DNA of 64,000 nt from Vespula vulgaris. Taxonomy: Eukaryota > Arthropoda > Insecta > Hymenoptera > Vespidae. Under the pieces are notes generated by a model, which was given only the letters and a program-made list of their open reading frames with translations, searched no databases and was not told the DNA's origin. The stretch spans positions 6,131,501 to 6,195,500 of the forward strand of contig NC_066589.1 in assembly GCF_905475345.1 (NCBI RefSeq), in the 5' to 3' direction. Positions 50,549-62,720 of this stretch are shown here, piece after piece. Both the position numbers and the translations under genes were made by a program. Numbering within the stretch: position 1 is the stretch's first letter; the number at the start of each line of letters is the position of its first letter.

Positions 50549-50701
50549 AGCTGATCTGGGACTCCTGGAGCCGGCGAGGAGAATAAAGGAAAAGCGAGAA
50601 AAATGCGTCTAACGTGCCAGAGGCAATTCTTCAGGCTGAGTTGCCGCCTTAATGTCCGTTCGAGAGAAGCGATTGGTTCTCCAGAAGAGCCTGCGGGAAA
50701 G

Positions 50702-50712
50702 ATGGCCGCCAT
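50702..50712. promoter_or_regulatory. candidate Pho/YY1-like inverted pair
   Basis: AAGATGGCCGCCATTT holds ATGGC and GCCAT in inverted orientation with one base between, close to the YY1/Pho consensus AAGATGGCNGC on both strands. GA tracts flank it at 50505-50548 and 50937-50982. This composition matches Polycomb-type elements. It is motif-based. Confidence 0.4.
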
Positions 50713-50933
50713 TTCCCTCCAACCATCCAGGGAAGTGTCTACCCCCCTTCTAACCCCCTCTCAAGCCCCTTCCTCATCCTTCTCCTCCACACTCTTCCCC
50801 TTTCCACGTCTAGCTCGACTCGTCTTTCTTCCTTTTCCTCGAGCCGCGCGATCCGCGAAGGAACCGGCAAGGTACCTTCGCTTGAACGGAACGCCGTAAG
50901 CGTGTTGGATGGTCTTTGGAGTGGGGATGAAAG

Positions 50934-50936
<3 letters not shown>

Positions 50937-50979
<43 letters not shown>

Positions 50980-50982
50980 TAG
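50937..50982. repeat. (GA)n microsatellite
   Basis: GA run of about 45 bp with one AA and one AT interruption. Confidence 0.92.
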
Positions 50983-51748
50983 AGAACACCGGAGAGACTC
51001 TTATTCTTATTAACTGTTTAATCTTTCCGCGTGACGTACGAGATGCATTACCGCCCGCGGCGCTCGCTTACAACTTCCGAAGTTCGCCACGAGGGTGCGC
51101 CATTTTCGGACGAGATATTCCAACCGAAAGCACTTTACCTCTTGTTCTTTCTTTCTTTTTTCTTTTCTTTTCTTTTTACCCTTTTCCATTTCTTCTTTTT
51201 CTTTTTCTTTGTCTTTACTTTTTTTTTGTTCCCCATTTTTTTCTCCTCCATTTTCTTCCCTTTCCTCGTCTTTCTTCTTTTTTTTTTTTCTTATTCTTCC
51301 TCTCGTCTGTATGCATAGTACGATAATATAACTAGGTACTTACTTACTATAGTACGTCTCAAGATATTTTGCTCGAAAGGTTTTTTCTTCCGTTGTTTTC
51401 TTTTTTTTCTTTCTTTTTTTCGGGATTAAGAAATCAATTATATAGGTATGTATGTGTGTATATATTAAAACTATTTCGTTATTATCAGGAAGATATTATT
51501 ATATAAAATGTCGAAAGTATTAAAGATATCTATCTAATATTGTAGATTACTTGATTATTCGGTATTTCAATTTATTTCGATTTTTTTAGTATCGTATCTT
51601 TTGGAGAATGAAAGGTTGTACGTATAACCGGTAGGCTGATCGAAGGAATCGATGATTTACCGTAAGATAAAATCTGAGAGAAGGATGGAGGAGAGTGGAA
51701 ACGACTTCATACTCCTTTTACTTCCCGAGAACTCTCGATAGCGAAGCA

Positions 51749-51811
51749 AGAGAGAAAGAGGGAGAGAGAAAGATAGAGAGAAAGAGAGAGAGAGAGAGAG
51801 ACAGACAGAAA
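51749..51811. repeat. (GA)n interrupted tract
   Basis: GA-rich with GGGA and GATA interruptions. Confidence 0.9.
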
Positions 51812-52270
51812 TGGAGGGAGAGGAAAGGGCTTGGGTAAAGTCGAGATAGCGCTGAGTTACATCTCTCAATTATTTGATAATGTCACCGACGCCGCGCTCT
51901 GAGGGAATCTCGTTAAAACTTAAAACGAGCTCTCCCGTAATCTTCTCAATGTTTATACTTGCCACGTGAATCACGGTAAATCTCGAGAAAACGGCATCGT
52001 CGTGCTCTCTCCACATGAAAGCACCATGGATCTCGATATTTGCGAACTTTCGATGATATTTTTCATCTTCTTTCTTTTTAGATACTACTTTTAGTTCCTT
52101 TATTATCCCTTAGCTCGGCGAATTTTTGCGACGATATCCTTACGTGGAACATTCGTTTCTACGAAAATGCAACGTCATGTAGGTAGGTACGTTTGAAAAC
52201 TCACGTTGTTAAAATCCCATCGAACCACTTTTGATAGTCTCGTATCCGGTTGAAACCACAGATGTTAAGT

Positions 52271-52271
<1 letters not shown>

Positions 52272-52313
<42 letters not shown>
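52272..52313. repeat. (TA)n microsatellite
   Basis: Perfect TA run of about 40 bp. Confidence 0.94.
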
Positions 52314-52316
<3 letters not shown>

Positions 52317-52672
52317 GTAGGTAGCCAAGGACGAGTAAGTTAGATGACATGATATTCTTCTCGGAGACAAAAAAAGAGAAAGAGGGAGAGAGAGAGAGAA
52401 AGATAAAAGAATAAGAAAGAATGGTTTGGTAAGGATGCTGGAACGTAGATTTCGCCGTCCGAAGGATTCGAAATAAAATGGGGTGTGTCGAGAGTAAAAG
52501 AGAGAAGAAGAAAAGAGAAGAAAGAAGAGGTAGGATTAGTCGTTGGTCAGGAAGGTACAAGTTGTCGAGCGAGAAGAGTCACATCATGGGTTTAGGTATA
52601 TCTAGATTAAGATGCGTTGAAGGGAAACGAGACGAAGGATGAAGAATAAAAAAGCAATGAATGCGAGAGAGA

Positions 52673-52673
52673 T

Positions 52674-52704
<31 letters not shown>

Positions 52705-52707
52705 AAG
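52673..52707. repeat. (GA)n microsatellite
   Basis: GA run preceded by GATAGAGAAA units. Confidence 0.92.
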
Positions 52708-53006
52708 GAGAGCCAGAGCATATCTCCCCACTTCACCCCAAAGGTTCGTGCTGACGAATGTCTTCGTTTTACTTGAAGTTCTTTTTCACCGTGGTCCGGT
52801 CTTCTGCACTCTTGAAACTGAAAGGGAGGGAAGGAGGAGTCGGAGGACGTACGCGCGAGAGGACCACCCTTGGAGATCAAATCTCGAATCTTCCAGCCGG
52901 TTTCACGGGGAAAGGATATTTATCACCGCGCCTCTACCTGCTCTCGCTCTTCGTGCTGGTGTGTCTCTTTGCATGCTCACCTTTATACTGGACCGCCAAG
53001 GAGATT

Positions 53007-53073
53007 CTTCTTTCTTTCTTTCTTTCTTTCTCTCTTTCTTTCTCTCTTTCTCTCTTTTTCTCTTTCTCTCTTG
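53007..53073. repeat. (TTTC)n/(CT)n array
   Basis: TTTC units followed by TCTC/TTTC mixtures. Confidence 0.92.
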
Positions 53074-54524
53074 TTAATCTTAGACGCGAGAGCTACCATG
53101 GCTCGACTCGTACACCGCCAGCCGGAGTAATTGCCTTGCAAGGGCGAATTTATTGCCAGGTAGAAACTCGCCCTCGGATTAATCTCGCGAGGCTAGTATG
53201 AATGTATAATGATTCAAACTACACGCCGTAGATCCTCCTCGCGTAGTGTCCTTCGTCTAACGTGGGAATGCGGATCGCATCGGACGATCACGGGATTTTG
53301 AAAGTGATCCTTACGTTGTACTGGGTATACAACCTCTCGAAATTCTCCATTTCGTTTCATGTTCAAACTTTTTGCGCGAAAGATTATATTTATACAAATC
53401 TTTCTCTTCTTTCTTTTTTTTTATATTTTTTCTTTCTTCCCTTTTTTCTTTCTTCTTTTTTTTTTTTTTACTGGTAATCGTACGGGTAAATCGTATTTAT
53501 TTTTTATTTTTACATTTGCGTTAACTGACCAATATGCGTGTTTTTTTTCGTCGATCTTCGATCTATAAGGAAAAAAAAAAGAGATAACAAAAGTTATAAA
53601 AAAAAGGATTCGTTTTGAAAGAATAATTCTTCACTCGCATTGATAATTGAGAAAGAAATAACTTGTACGTAGAAACGCGAAAGGAATGAAGAAGAATGAA
53701 TAACGCGAGACAATACGTTAGTACGAAACAATAATCGATAGTTATTAACTCTCGAGATGAATGGTGGTAAGAAAGTCGAGTGCTACTACCAACCGCAGAA
53801 CCGTGCTTACGTCATCGTAACTCCTCTGTATTTATAAGGTTCCCTTTCTTTCTTTTCTTGTAATGACGATGAATGTGTCGTGTATGGAGAGGGTCAGTCT
53901 CGGGAAGAAGGTTCGTTCGGGTTGGAAACAGGGTGGTTCCGGACGACGACAACGAGGGACGGACGCCGTTCAATAACTCAGATCCGACTCAATTTCCCGA
54001 GAAAGAAAGTTTGCGCAGGCTGTTCCGTTTTCGTTCGATGATCTTCCCAACGATTTCTTCGGCTCTTATTTACCTTTCTTTTTCAGCATCGATTTATTAA
54101 TCTCGGATGTGCTTTTATTTTTTTTATTTCATTTCATTTCTTTTATTTTTTCCTTTTTTTTTTTGCAAAAATCCAGATACATTCAATCGTCGGTAGTAAA
54201 AGATTTTCGATAATTGATTTAAAAAAAAAAAAAGAGGAAAGAAAAAGAAGGAGGAAAACGAATCTCGACGAGTCGAGTAGTATCTTTGAAAAAGTAAAAA
54301 CTGTTAGAATAAATGTACTTCGGAGTTTCCTTTGGAATTACGAAAGGAGAAATCGTCGATTCGCTATTCCGAACACGGCAAGTACGGTATCGGTTGGCAG
54401 AGGGGATGAGAAATACTGGCAATGCTCGAGGCGCATTAAGAGGGCTGTACGTAACGGCGCCGTAATGAATTAAGGGAAATCAGAAATTGCTTTAAATAGG
54501 GCCGTAAAAGTAAAGTTCGTTTAA

Positions 54525-54571
54525 AGAAAAGAAAGAAAGAGAGAAAGAAAGAAGGAAAGAAAGAAAGAAAG
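54525..54571. repeat. (GAAA)n array
   Basis: GAAA units with GAGA and GGAA interruptions. Confidence 0.88.
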
Positions 54572-54625
54572 GCAGCAGGAAGACAGCAGTGGCGGAGAAA
54601 CAGAAGGAATAATAGAAGGTTAAGA

Positions 54626-54643
54626 GGGGGGGGGGGGGGGGGG
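54626..54643. repeat. poly-G run (G18)
   Basis: Eighteen consecutive G bases, the only homopolymer G run of such length here. G-quadruplex formation is possible. Such runs are prone to sequencing and assembly length errors. Confidence 0.95.
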
Positions 54644-55810
54644 TGGATTGGAGTGGGTTTGGGTGCTATAGAAAAAGAAAAAGAAGTTTGAAGGTTCTTC
54701 TCGAGGGGTGCTAAGTCGATGGTGGAACGTGTAACGTGGAAATTGGCGAGAGAAACGTGGTATTAAAATTGGTGGATTTAGTATGGAGATAAGGTTCGCG
54801 AAGGGGTGCAATGCGTTCATAGCGGCTACGAGCCAATGGAAAAGAAAAAGTCTCTTTTGCTCGCGTACCAAAATTATCCTAGCCTCTCCGCGCTCGTTAT
54901 CTTCATTCCCGGAAACCAAGTGGTAGGACTGGCGGAAATCAGCGAGTATTTCCGTCTAACTTTTAGCTCAACTTCCTCTCCATTTTTGCGGCCAACTTTG
55001 AATCTTTTCGAAATGTTTTTATTGTTATTTTACATATTCGTCTTTCGTTAATGTTTCAATGAAAAGTCGTCGTTGCGATTATTTAATATCAAATGAGATT
55101 AGATATTGTATGTTTTCTGTTTTTATAAAAGTTTCTTTTCGAATCGCGAAATATAATTCTTTCGATAATTATACGCAATGTATCACTCGTTCATTTCAGT
55201 TATTTACTTTGATTCTTACCGCAAGCGATCTGCGAGACCGCGCAAAACCGGTATAGGAATTTCGTGGTTCGTAAAGAGGAACGTAAAGAACGTTTTATGA
55301 CGGATGTAAACCAACAACGTAAATATTTCCTTCGGTAGAAGAAATCTTATATCCCCCTTATAAAGGCGTGAGAAGCATTCGTGCCACTTAGGTACTTGTT
55401 TATTTCTCTGTTATTCCACTCGAAGCGTTACGATCGTTAGGCCGTTCGCTCGGTTTATGGGGTGTTTGTTACGGTTGCTGTGTGACAATCATGCTGCAAG
55501 CTCGATAGCTTCCTCCATGGCGCCTAGCGAGTATGCAGCACTCTGGGCTATTGTGCAAGACGACATGCTCCTTATCCGTGGCTAACCTCTCGGATCTATA
55601 TCCATTTAATGGTACGTGGATTAACCACCTTCGAGGATCAAGATCTGTATTAACCCTTATTTCAAACTTTATTTTGTTTTAAATATTTATCGTTAGGTAA
55701 TATGATTTTGCATCGAATATAGATAATTTCAAATTAATTTAACGGATTAGAAAGAAACTTTTGTAATCACGAAAGATGCAATTGTTTTAGCGTTATTGTT
55801 GAAATTATAT

Positions 55811-55842
55811 AGACACACACACACACATATATATATATATAT
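55811..55842. repeat. (AC)n/(TA)n array
   Basis: Short AC run followed by a TA run. Confidence 0.9.
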
Positions 55843-56199
55843 TTTTAGAGAAGTCGAATCAAAATGACAAGTTCGAAAGTACCGATTTCTTTCTTATCTC
55901 GAAGGAGTTATTTTTTCCTTTTCGTACGAAAAAAATATTACCTACTTCGGTACGTTTATATACATACATACACACATACATACATACATATATATATATA
56001 TAGACGATGTATAGATATATACAGATCGTATATAGTCTCGTCGGAGGCAATAATCCATTGGGGGATTCCCCCTTACGCCACCATGCCCACTCAAACGGTC
56101 GTAGTCAACGCTTTTATGTCGTCGTAAAAGCGCTGTAACAATTAATAAGTATCTCGTAAAAGCGATTGCCGTTGACACCTTTTTGAATGACAGGGATGG

Positions 56200-56323
56200 C
56201 CTGAGAGAAAGAGAGAGAAAGAGAGAGAGAGAGAGAGGGAAAGAGGACACGCTTCTCCATCCCTTTTTACCCCCACCCCTTCGATCACTTTCTCTCTCTC
56301 TCTCTCTCTTTCTCTTCGATCCT
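56200..56323. repeat. (GA)n and (CT)n pair, inverted
   Basis: A GA tract (56200-56240) and a CT tract (about 56290-56323) lie 50 bp apart and are complementary, so the pair can fold as an imperfect hairpin around a C-rich loop. Confidence 0.88.
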
Positions 56324-57892
56324 TTGGCGCCCGTCGTAAATCTAGTAGGTGGCACTGGGATTGACTATAAATTTCGTTTATGCCTAAGTCGTTATTTTTA
56401 ATCAGGCAGTTACACTCACTGTCGTACGACCGAGCTATCAGCTTCCTGACATTTTAATGTCTTTCGTCGCTTACTTTCGTTCTTGGTCACTCGCTCGGAG
56501 TATCGATGTAACGTAACGTCGAAGTAACAAACTTGCATTAACGATTTGTGGTATCGTCGATGCAAATCAATAGTTCTTTAACGAAGCTTCGATGCGGTCA
56601 AATATCATTCATTCATCGGCTTAGTTATTAATCATTGCATTAATTCTTTCCTCCTTCTTTTCTTCTTTTAATGAATTTGATTCATCACATACACCTACTG
56701 CGAAGAAGTTTCCTTAAGACATGATTTATGTCAACATTTATCAGGATCTTCGATCGAAGGTGATGATCTTTAATTCTTAAATACCGTACGATGAGTATAA
56801 AACGTGTAACGTAAAACTTATTTTGAAAGAATAATTATTCAAAGAAGAAAAACTATTAAAAGATATGTCAGTAAGATGTTTATTCAAATTGAAAACTCAA
56901 GTGGTTTTTTTTTCTTCTTTTTTCTTTTTTTTTTTTGGAATTTCGTGCTTGGATCGACGTATTCGGGATAATATAAAAGCGTTGATTACGGATTCACGAT
57001 GTAGGAATATAGGGAAAATGCGAGAATATTTTCGAGAAGGTGTATTAGCCATGGACAGATTTAAGGGAAGGGCCGGGGAACAGTTTACGTACGGGCAAGC
57101 CAACAAACACGATACCCGTCTACCGTTGTGCGGCTATACACGAGCTGGGAAGAGAGAAGACTGGATATTATCGTGCGAGCGAATATACGGAAACGGCGGC
57201 CGCAAAGCCGCGGTCGGCTCCGCGTCGTTGCCTTAATTAAGTTACACGCGCTGCTCGCATTGTTCCTAGCGTATAAATGTCACTGGGAAACAAAGCAGTA
57301 TGGTATTAATTAGTTTCGATACTCTGTAGTGAACTCCTTTGCTTAAAACTTTCAATGAATCTTAAGTATTCTCAACGAGATCTATGAATAATGCTTCACA
57401 TTTTCGTATCTCTTTTCTTTCTATTTTTTCGTTTCGTTGCTCGAATTACCGATACGCGATCAAAATTACAAAGCAAAGTTTTGGATTAAAAAATATAATA
57501 TCGCTAAATTCTTCTTTAGGATAGAAATGTATGTATTTGAAAAAAAGAGAGAGAGAGAGAGAGGGAGGGAGAGAGAGGAAAAGATATTAAGTAGATGTAT
57601 AAAGTTTTATAAAATTGGCACATGGCAATCAACATCGTGTTAGTTATTCGGGTTAAAAGGATTTTAAAAAGGAGGACGAGCGAAAAATGAAACTGCACCT
57701 TGGAAGATTTTATCCTAGGTAAAGTGTTCGTTCTGTAATTTCCGGAAGAGCGAGGTAAGACGGGTGGGTGGTTAATTATCTTATCAAAGCGATTTCGATC
57801 GGTCATCAAAATCCGTAGAAAGTTAGACGGGGCGACGTTTCCGGAGGGATAAACGAGGTGCGTATAGGAGCAGAAGAGAGAAGAAGAAGAAG

Positions 57893-57903
57893 ATGAAGAG
57901 AAA

Positions 57904-57934
<31 letters not shown>

Positions 57935-57935
57935 T
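57893..57935. repeat. (GA)n tract
   Basis: GA-rich with AA interruptions, preceded by (GAA)n units at about 57878-57892. Confidence 0.9.
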
Positions 57936-58691
57936 ATGATGCTGGCGCTAAGCCAGCTTTCTCGGCTTCGAACGACGGCAAAAGCGAGTCGGTTGGGTGG
58001 TGGAAGAGTTGGAGGGTGAGACGAGATGTAGAAAAGGAAAGAGGAAAGGAGAAGAAGGGACGGAGGGTAGAGCAATAGCCTTTACGACTCGGCCATAGTA
58101 TCAAACGATCTATCCAACCATTAAGATAGTCTCGAAACGATTCGGTAACCTTTGGGTCCGTGGAAAGCGATACGCTATCGACTCCGTAGCCTCGGCTGCG
58201 GCATTTCGTGAATGGATAGAAACGCGCCCTTTCGCTTCCCGACGTTCGTCCTTTCACCCACCGCCATTTCGTCTTCGTCCTAGCACGTTACATCGATTCT
58301 CGCCGATAGGATATAGAAGGCTATTCATAAGAGCGTCCTTCCAAACTCAACGATACCTTATCTCTTTGGATATACCGATTTTGTCCAGCTCGACCTTTCT
58401 CTTTCGACGACCTACCAATTCATCAGGTCTGTCTTAACGTCAAGATTTTCGATCGTCAAAGATATACCCACTGCGATTATTCTCTTCTTTCTTCTTTTGA
58501 AAGTTGTATGTTCCTTTCGTTGAGTTATCGAACATTTTTCAGCGTGCCAGATTGAAGGTAGTAGTCTTTAAGAGATTGGATCGGTTCGACGAATTTCGAA
58601 GAAGAAAGGATGAGAGAAGGAAAGAGAAAGCGAGAGAAAGACAGAGAGAGAGAGACAGGGTGAGGGAGAGGGAGAGAGGACGTTAACTCGC

Positions 58692-58817
58692 AGGACACTG
58701 TCCTACGCTCTTCTTTGCCAAATGATTATCGTCCCCAATCGTTGAGAGTGCTAATAACGCGATGGACCGTAACGATTCTTGTTACGAGGCGACCGCTATA
58801 TAAGCTTATGATTAATC
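58692..58817. promoter_or_regulatory. candidate promoter/enhancer patch (TATA-like, Exd/Hox-like, palindrome)
   Basis: AGGACA-C-TGTCCT (58692-58704) is a perfect 6-bp inverted repeat. TATATAAG (58797-58804) resembles a TATA box, and TGATTAAT (58809-58816) matches the Exd-Hox composite consensus just after it. The patch is unique and free of repeats. No transcription start or open frame was recognised downstream, so a non-coding promoter or an enhancer are equally possible. Confidence 0.28.
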
Positions 58818-59579
58818 TCCTAGAGGGCTTTCGTTGGGCCCGCTTTGCCAGCTGACATTCGAGCGAGCCTTTTGGGATACACTACTCAAGAATTATGCTT
58901 TCCCGAGTTGGGTTTATTAAACTCTTCTTAATTGCATCGTCAGAATTCGAGGATCGAAATAGAGAATTACCTACGATAAAATAATCCCTATAATCGTCCA
59001 TCTTGACTTCTCTTCTCTATCTCTATTATGAAACAGAAACGATTCGAGTTTGTTCGTCAGCGAGGTAGGTACAGTTTTGCAGCTTCTGAAAATCGGCTTG
59101 GAGATCGTGAAGCAGGAATATCTGTAAAATATAAAATGCAATAAGAATATTCGAAGATGCAAGGAGGAGGTGGTGGTAGTGGTGTCGGAGGTTCGTCTAG
59201 GCAAAGAAGGTTGCTGAGCGAGAAAGAGGGAAAAAGAGAAAGAGGGTGGTTACCGTGCATATACATCCATGGAATGGGGCGTCATGCGCGAAGAAAGTGG
59301 GGATAGGGCTTGCGCGGCAACATAACCGGAAGGACCGTGTTCGAAGGTGACGTGGAGGTGGAGAGACGAGGGGTTGCGGAGGAAGAGTGCTTTCGAGAAG
59401 GGGTAAGGGACAAGAGGGAAGGAGGAATGGGGAAAGGGTAGGTTCGGTGAGATTCCAGGGTGGCGTGCAGAGTGTGAGAGGGTGCGAGAGGGTAGGACGG
59501 GAGGAAGGGGTGGAATGGAATGGAATGGAGTCGAGCGTACTGGCCGTAGGGCGAGAGGGTGATGGGGGTCGAGGGGTCT

Positions 59580-59660
59580 GGAGATTGATAACGCAATTCC
59601 AAGACTGCCATTACCCCCGTCCACTGAGCTCGCTCCGGTGCTTCTATCTTTTTTGCTTCC
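59580..59660. repeat. diverged direct repeat, copy 1
   Basis: Starts GGAGATTGATAA and contains AATTCCAAGACTGCCATTA. Over its first 43 bp it matches copy 2 (60399) at 36 positions without gaps, and weaker similarity continues to about 59660. A CT tract follows about 115 bp later. Confidence 0.75.
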
Positions 59661-59766
59661 GCCTCTTTCTCTTCACCCCGTTGCCTCCTACCTCTTCGTT
59701 CTCTTTTTCCTCTAGCTCCTCTCGTTCCTCTCTATATACTCTTTTCTCCTCGGCTTCTCTCTTTCT

Positions 59767-59775
<9 letters not shown>

Positions 59776-59809
<34 letters not shown>
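59776..59809. repeat. (CT)n microsatellite
   Basis: CT run of about 34 bp, downstream of copy 1 of the local duplication. Confidence 0.93.
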
Positions 59810-59814
<5 letters not shown>

Positions 59815-60398
59815 CTTCTCTTCCTCTTCCTCTCTTTCCTCTCTACCTTTCCTACCTCCATGGACCCGGGCTAGCGAGTTTTAGAAATGTTAACTCCATA
59901 AATGCCACACCGTTCCTTTTTTCTTTGAGAAAAGAGAGGCCGAAGGACGAGGGAAGGTGAAACGTCGCGCGGACGCGCCTCTCGCACACGGTGCATGCTG
60001 TGGAATGGGATTAACATTGTAAAGTGACGTTACAGATCATTGAAATGGTATTTATTTCTATGGGCATCGTACGTTTAACAGGCGAATATTGCGTTACCTT
60101 TTCGAAGACATTTTTTATTTATTCAAAGCAACGGTTTAAACCTTCTTTTTTCTTTTCCCTTTTTTCCTTCTTTCTTTTTCTTCTTCTTTTTCTCTTTTTT
60201 CTTTTTTCTTTCTTACATATCAATAAGTAGGTACTTACATATTAAGGAGGAAGAGGACATAAAAAAGATTTAACGATATTGTCGGGTGTCGATGGTCTTT
60301 GATAAAGAATACTTAAAGTCCGACATCAGAAAAAGTTTTCTGCATCTTAATTTCAAAGATGAAAGGGGAATACCTGTGCGATGAGCTCGGGGAGTCTC

Positions 60399-60470
60399 GG
60401 AGATTGATAATCCAATTTCAAGACTCCCATTATCTCCGCCCGGCAACCCGCTCCAGATCCTTTTATATCC
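60399..60470. repeat. diverged direct repeat, copy 2
   Basis: Starts GGAGATTGATAA and contains AATTTCAAGACTCCCATTA. It lies 819 bp downstream of copy 1 in the same orientation, and is also followed by a CT tract (60536-60592). Confidence 0.75.
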
Positions 60471-60535
60471 TTCCAGTTTCTTCCAGGATCCTCTTTGCTT
60501 CTAGTCTTCGCAATTTCACGGACGCTTTTCCTTTC

Positions 60536-60592
60536 TCTCTCTCTCTCTCTCTCTTCCTTTCTATCTCTCTATCTCTCTATCTCTCTCTATAC
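60536..60592. repeat. (CT)n tract with TATC units
   Basis: CT run passing into CTATCTCT units. Confidence 0.92.
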
Positions 60593-61049
60593 TTTTCGTA
60601 TACTTATCGCACGAAGAGAGATTATAAGCTTGATTTTATTTAAGTTGAAAAATGATACGAACCAAGTATAGTTTTAACACATTGCTACATATCCTCCTAT
60701 TTTAAAAAAACAAAAAAAATCAAACAAAAAGAAGAAATAAAAAGATTAGATATCCAAAGTAGAGTCGGTTATTCACTCGTCTGGCTATTCGTGAGAGTGT
60801 CGCAGCGAGCGTTTTACATTTCACGTCAAAACATTGTAGCGACGCTCAAGAGAATTATTTTTCACGTTGGTGACAACCTACTCAACGTCGTAGCTCCTTA
60901 CGGGGCCTCCTAGCTCCTCGGGTACAGTCGAGAAAGACGGTAGTTTCGTTACCCTGGGAACCCCCTCCTGGGTAGTATTTCCTTTCCAGGAGCGAGTTCG
61001 CCTTTTCGCCTCGCTTACCAAATCCTAGCAGGAAAGTTTCAGGGATTCT

Positions 61050-61062
61050 GCGCGCGCGCGCG
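61050..61062. repeat. (CG)n run
   Basis: Six CG dinucleotides in tandem, a potential Z-DNA-forming stretch; unusual in AT-rich DNA. Confidence 0.85.
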
Positions 61063-61327
61063 ATCTCTCACATCCCACGGTTCTCGCACGTTTCTGTATG
61101 AGTAGGACGACGAAGGGGTGGGGTGAAACGAAACGAGAAGAAGAGGAGAAAGAGGAGGTGGAAGGAGAAGAGGGTGGCTGCCGCGCGGAAGCTTTTCGAA
61201 AAATACGATTATAACGATAATTGTATGTGCGGAGTGCCGCGATATATCTTGTTTATTCGCTCGCGCCCTGCACCCGGAGCAACGAATCGACCTTCCACAG
61301 TGTACACCCGAGGCCACCACCGACGAA

Positions 61328-61328
<1 letters not shown>

Positions 61329-61370
<42 letters not shown>
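61329..61370. repeat. (CT)n microsatellite
   Basis: Nearly perfect CT run of about 40 bp followed by T-rich sequence. Confidence 0.93.
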
Positions 61371-61383
<13 letters not shown>

Positions 61384-62666
61384 AATTTTTTTTCTCTTTT
61401 TTATTTCTCTTCTTTTTTCTTTTTTCTCTCTCAAAAAGATATCGTCGTCGTTCTAGCGAGATAAAAAAAATCATGCGATCGCCGGGAATGCGACTCTTCT
61501 CTTTCTTCGAATTCTTTCTTCGAACGAACGAGTCTTCATCTTCGGTGGTGGATCTTCTATTTTCGATCGGAATTCATTTTAAGAATAGAATTTAAAAAAA
61601 AAGAATTAGATATCTATATTCTGACTTATTCAATTGTGATTTATCGAAGAGTTGCTTATCGATAGATATTTTATTAAAAATAAAGTGATTGTAAATTTTA
61701 TGATATCAGGGTATATGTAGATTATGATATTGTGAAAACAGATATTTTGTTAGTTCGGTATTCAATGAATTATCCAATTAATCATTAATGAAGAGAATTA
61801 CTATCATTACTGATTTGCTAGTCGACGAGGTATATCTAAAGAAAACAAAGACGAAAAAAGAAAGAAATATTAAAGTTCGATATAAATGACGAAATTACGT
61901 GAGATCATTCCAAATGATTCTCGAAGTTCGCGAGGGCATTAGATCGTTAGCGTGATCGTTGAAAATCGTAGATTAAGCTCGTATAGACGTGGCTCTTCAT
62001 CCGTTTCGTTTATCGCTCGCGTAAACGATGGTGCTGCGTTCGTAGGAGAGAAACTCTCGCATAACCGAGCCCATATGTCCGAGATTTGTATCTGGTGCTA
62101 CTCAATCTACGATAACGATTATGTCTCTGCTACACCTACCGATGGGGATCTCATGATAATCTCTTCGTTTGCAATGAAAACAATTAACGAGCTCCTTTCT
62201 GTTTATCGTCGGGCGAAATCGCGATCGAGCGAAAGTGGAATCCTCGTTGTTTCTATTCGTTTCTTCCCGACGATTAAGTTTTTCAACTCGCACTCGTCAT
62301 TTATCGACTTTTTCTCATTGACATCGTTCGTGACGAATTAGGAAGGAAATTTCTTTGAAATCAGAAACGTTATTATCTCCTTTTCACTGTGAGTAATATA
62401 AATAAATAAGTAATAGTTAGTACGAATATATTCCACGTATTCCGACTTAATGGTGATATTAGAAAAATTCATGCACTTGATATTATTTTTACTTTCACGG
62501 TGACTCTGGAAAGAAACAAAATGTCTCCCGCAGGATAGAATGTTTGAAAAATAAATCTCACGCGTAAGTACCTACATGCCATTCGAGGAGATGAGAGTCT
62601 AAAAACTACGACGTAGGAGACAAATAAAAGAAAAAAATGATATAGGGAAAAGAGAAAGACGAACAT

Positions 62667-62670
<4 letters not shown>

Positions 62671-62720
<50 letters not shown>
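62671..62720. repeat. (GA)n microsatellite
   Basis: GA run of about 50 bp with one AA interruption. Confidence 0.93.

Larger units (their letters stand above)
49120..54600. other. non-coding block with many GA and T-rich tracts
   Basis: No exon was recognised. GA tracts lie at 50285-50325, 50505-50548, 50937-50982, 51749-51811, 52390-52420 and 52673-52707. T-rich runs lie at 51130-51300 and 53400-53470, and TTTC units at 53007-53073. Between 50600 and 50930 the sequence is GC-richer with a C-rich stretch. Confidence 0.55.
54650..59000. other. non-coding block, mixed unique and GA/CT sequence
   Basis: No exon was recognised. Repeats are (AC)n/(TA)n at 55811-55842, CATA/TA at 55960-56005, GA at 56200-56240, CT at 56290-56323, and GA at 57547-57580 and 57893-57935. 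A unique, GC-richer patch at 55430-55610 contains CCATGGCGCCTAGCG. The open frame at 56865-57236 is compositionally ordinary but shows no recognisable domain. Confidence 0.55.

Noticed and set aside
56865..57236. 123-residue + frame with ordinary composition
   Set aside because: Starts in a T-rich run, shows no domain or signal, and has no supporting neighbour; left as a chance frame.
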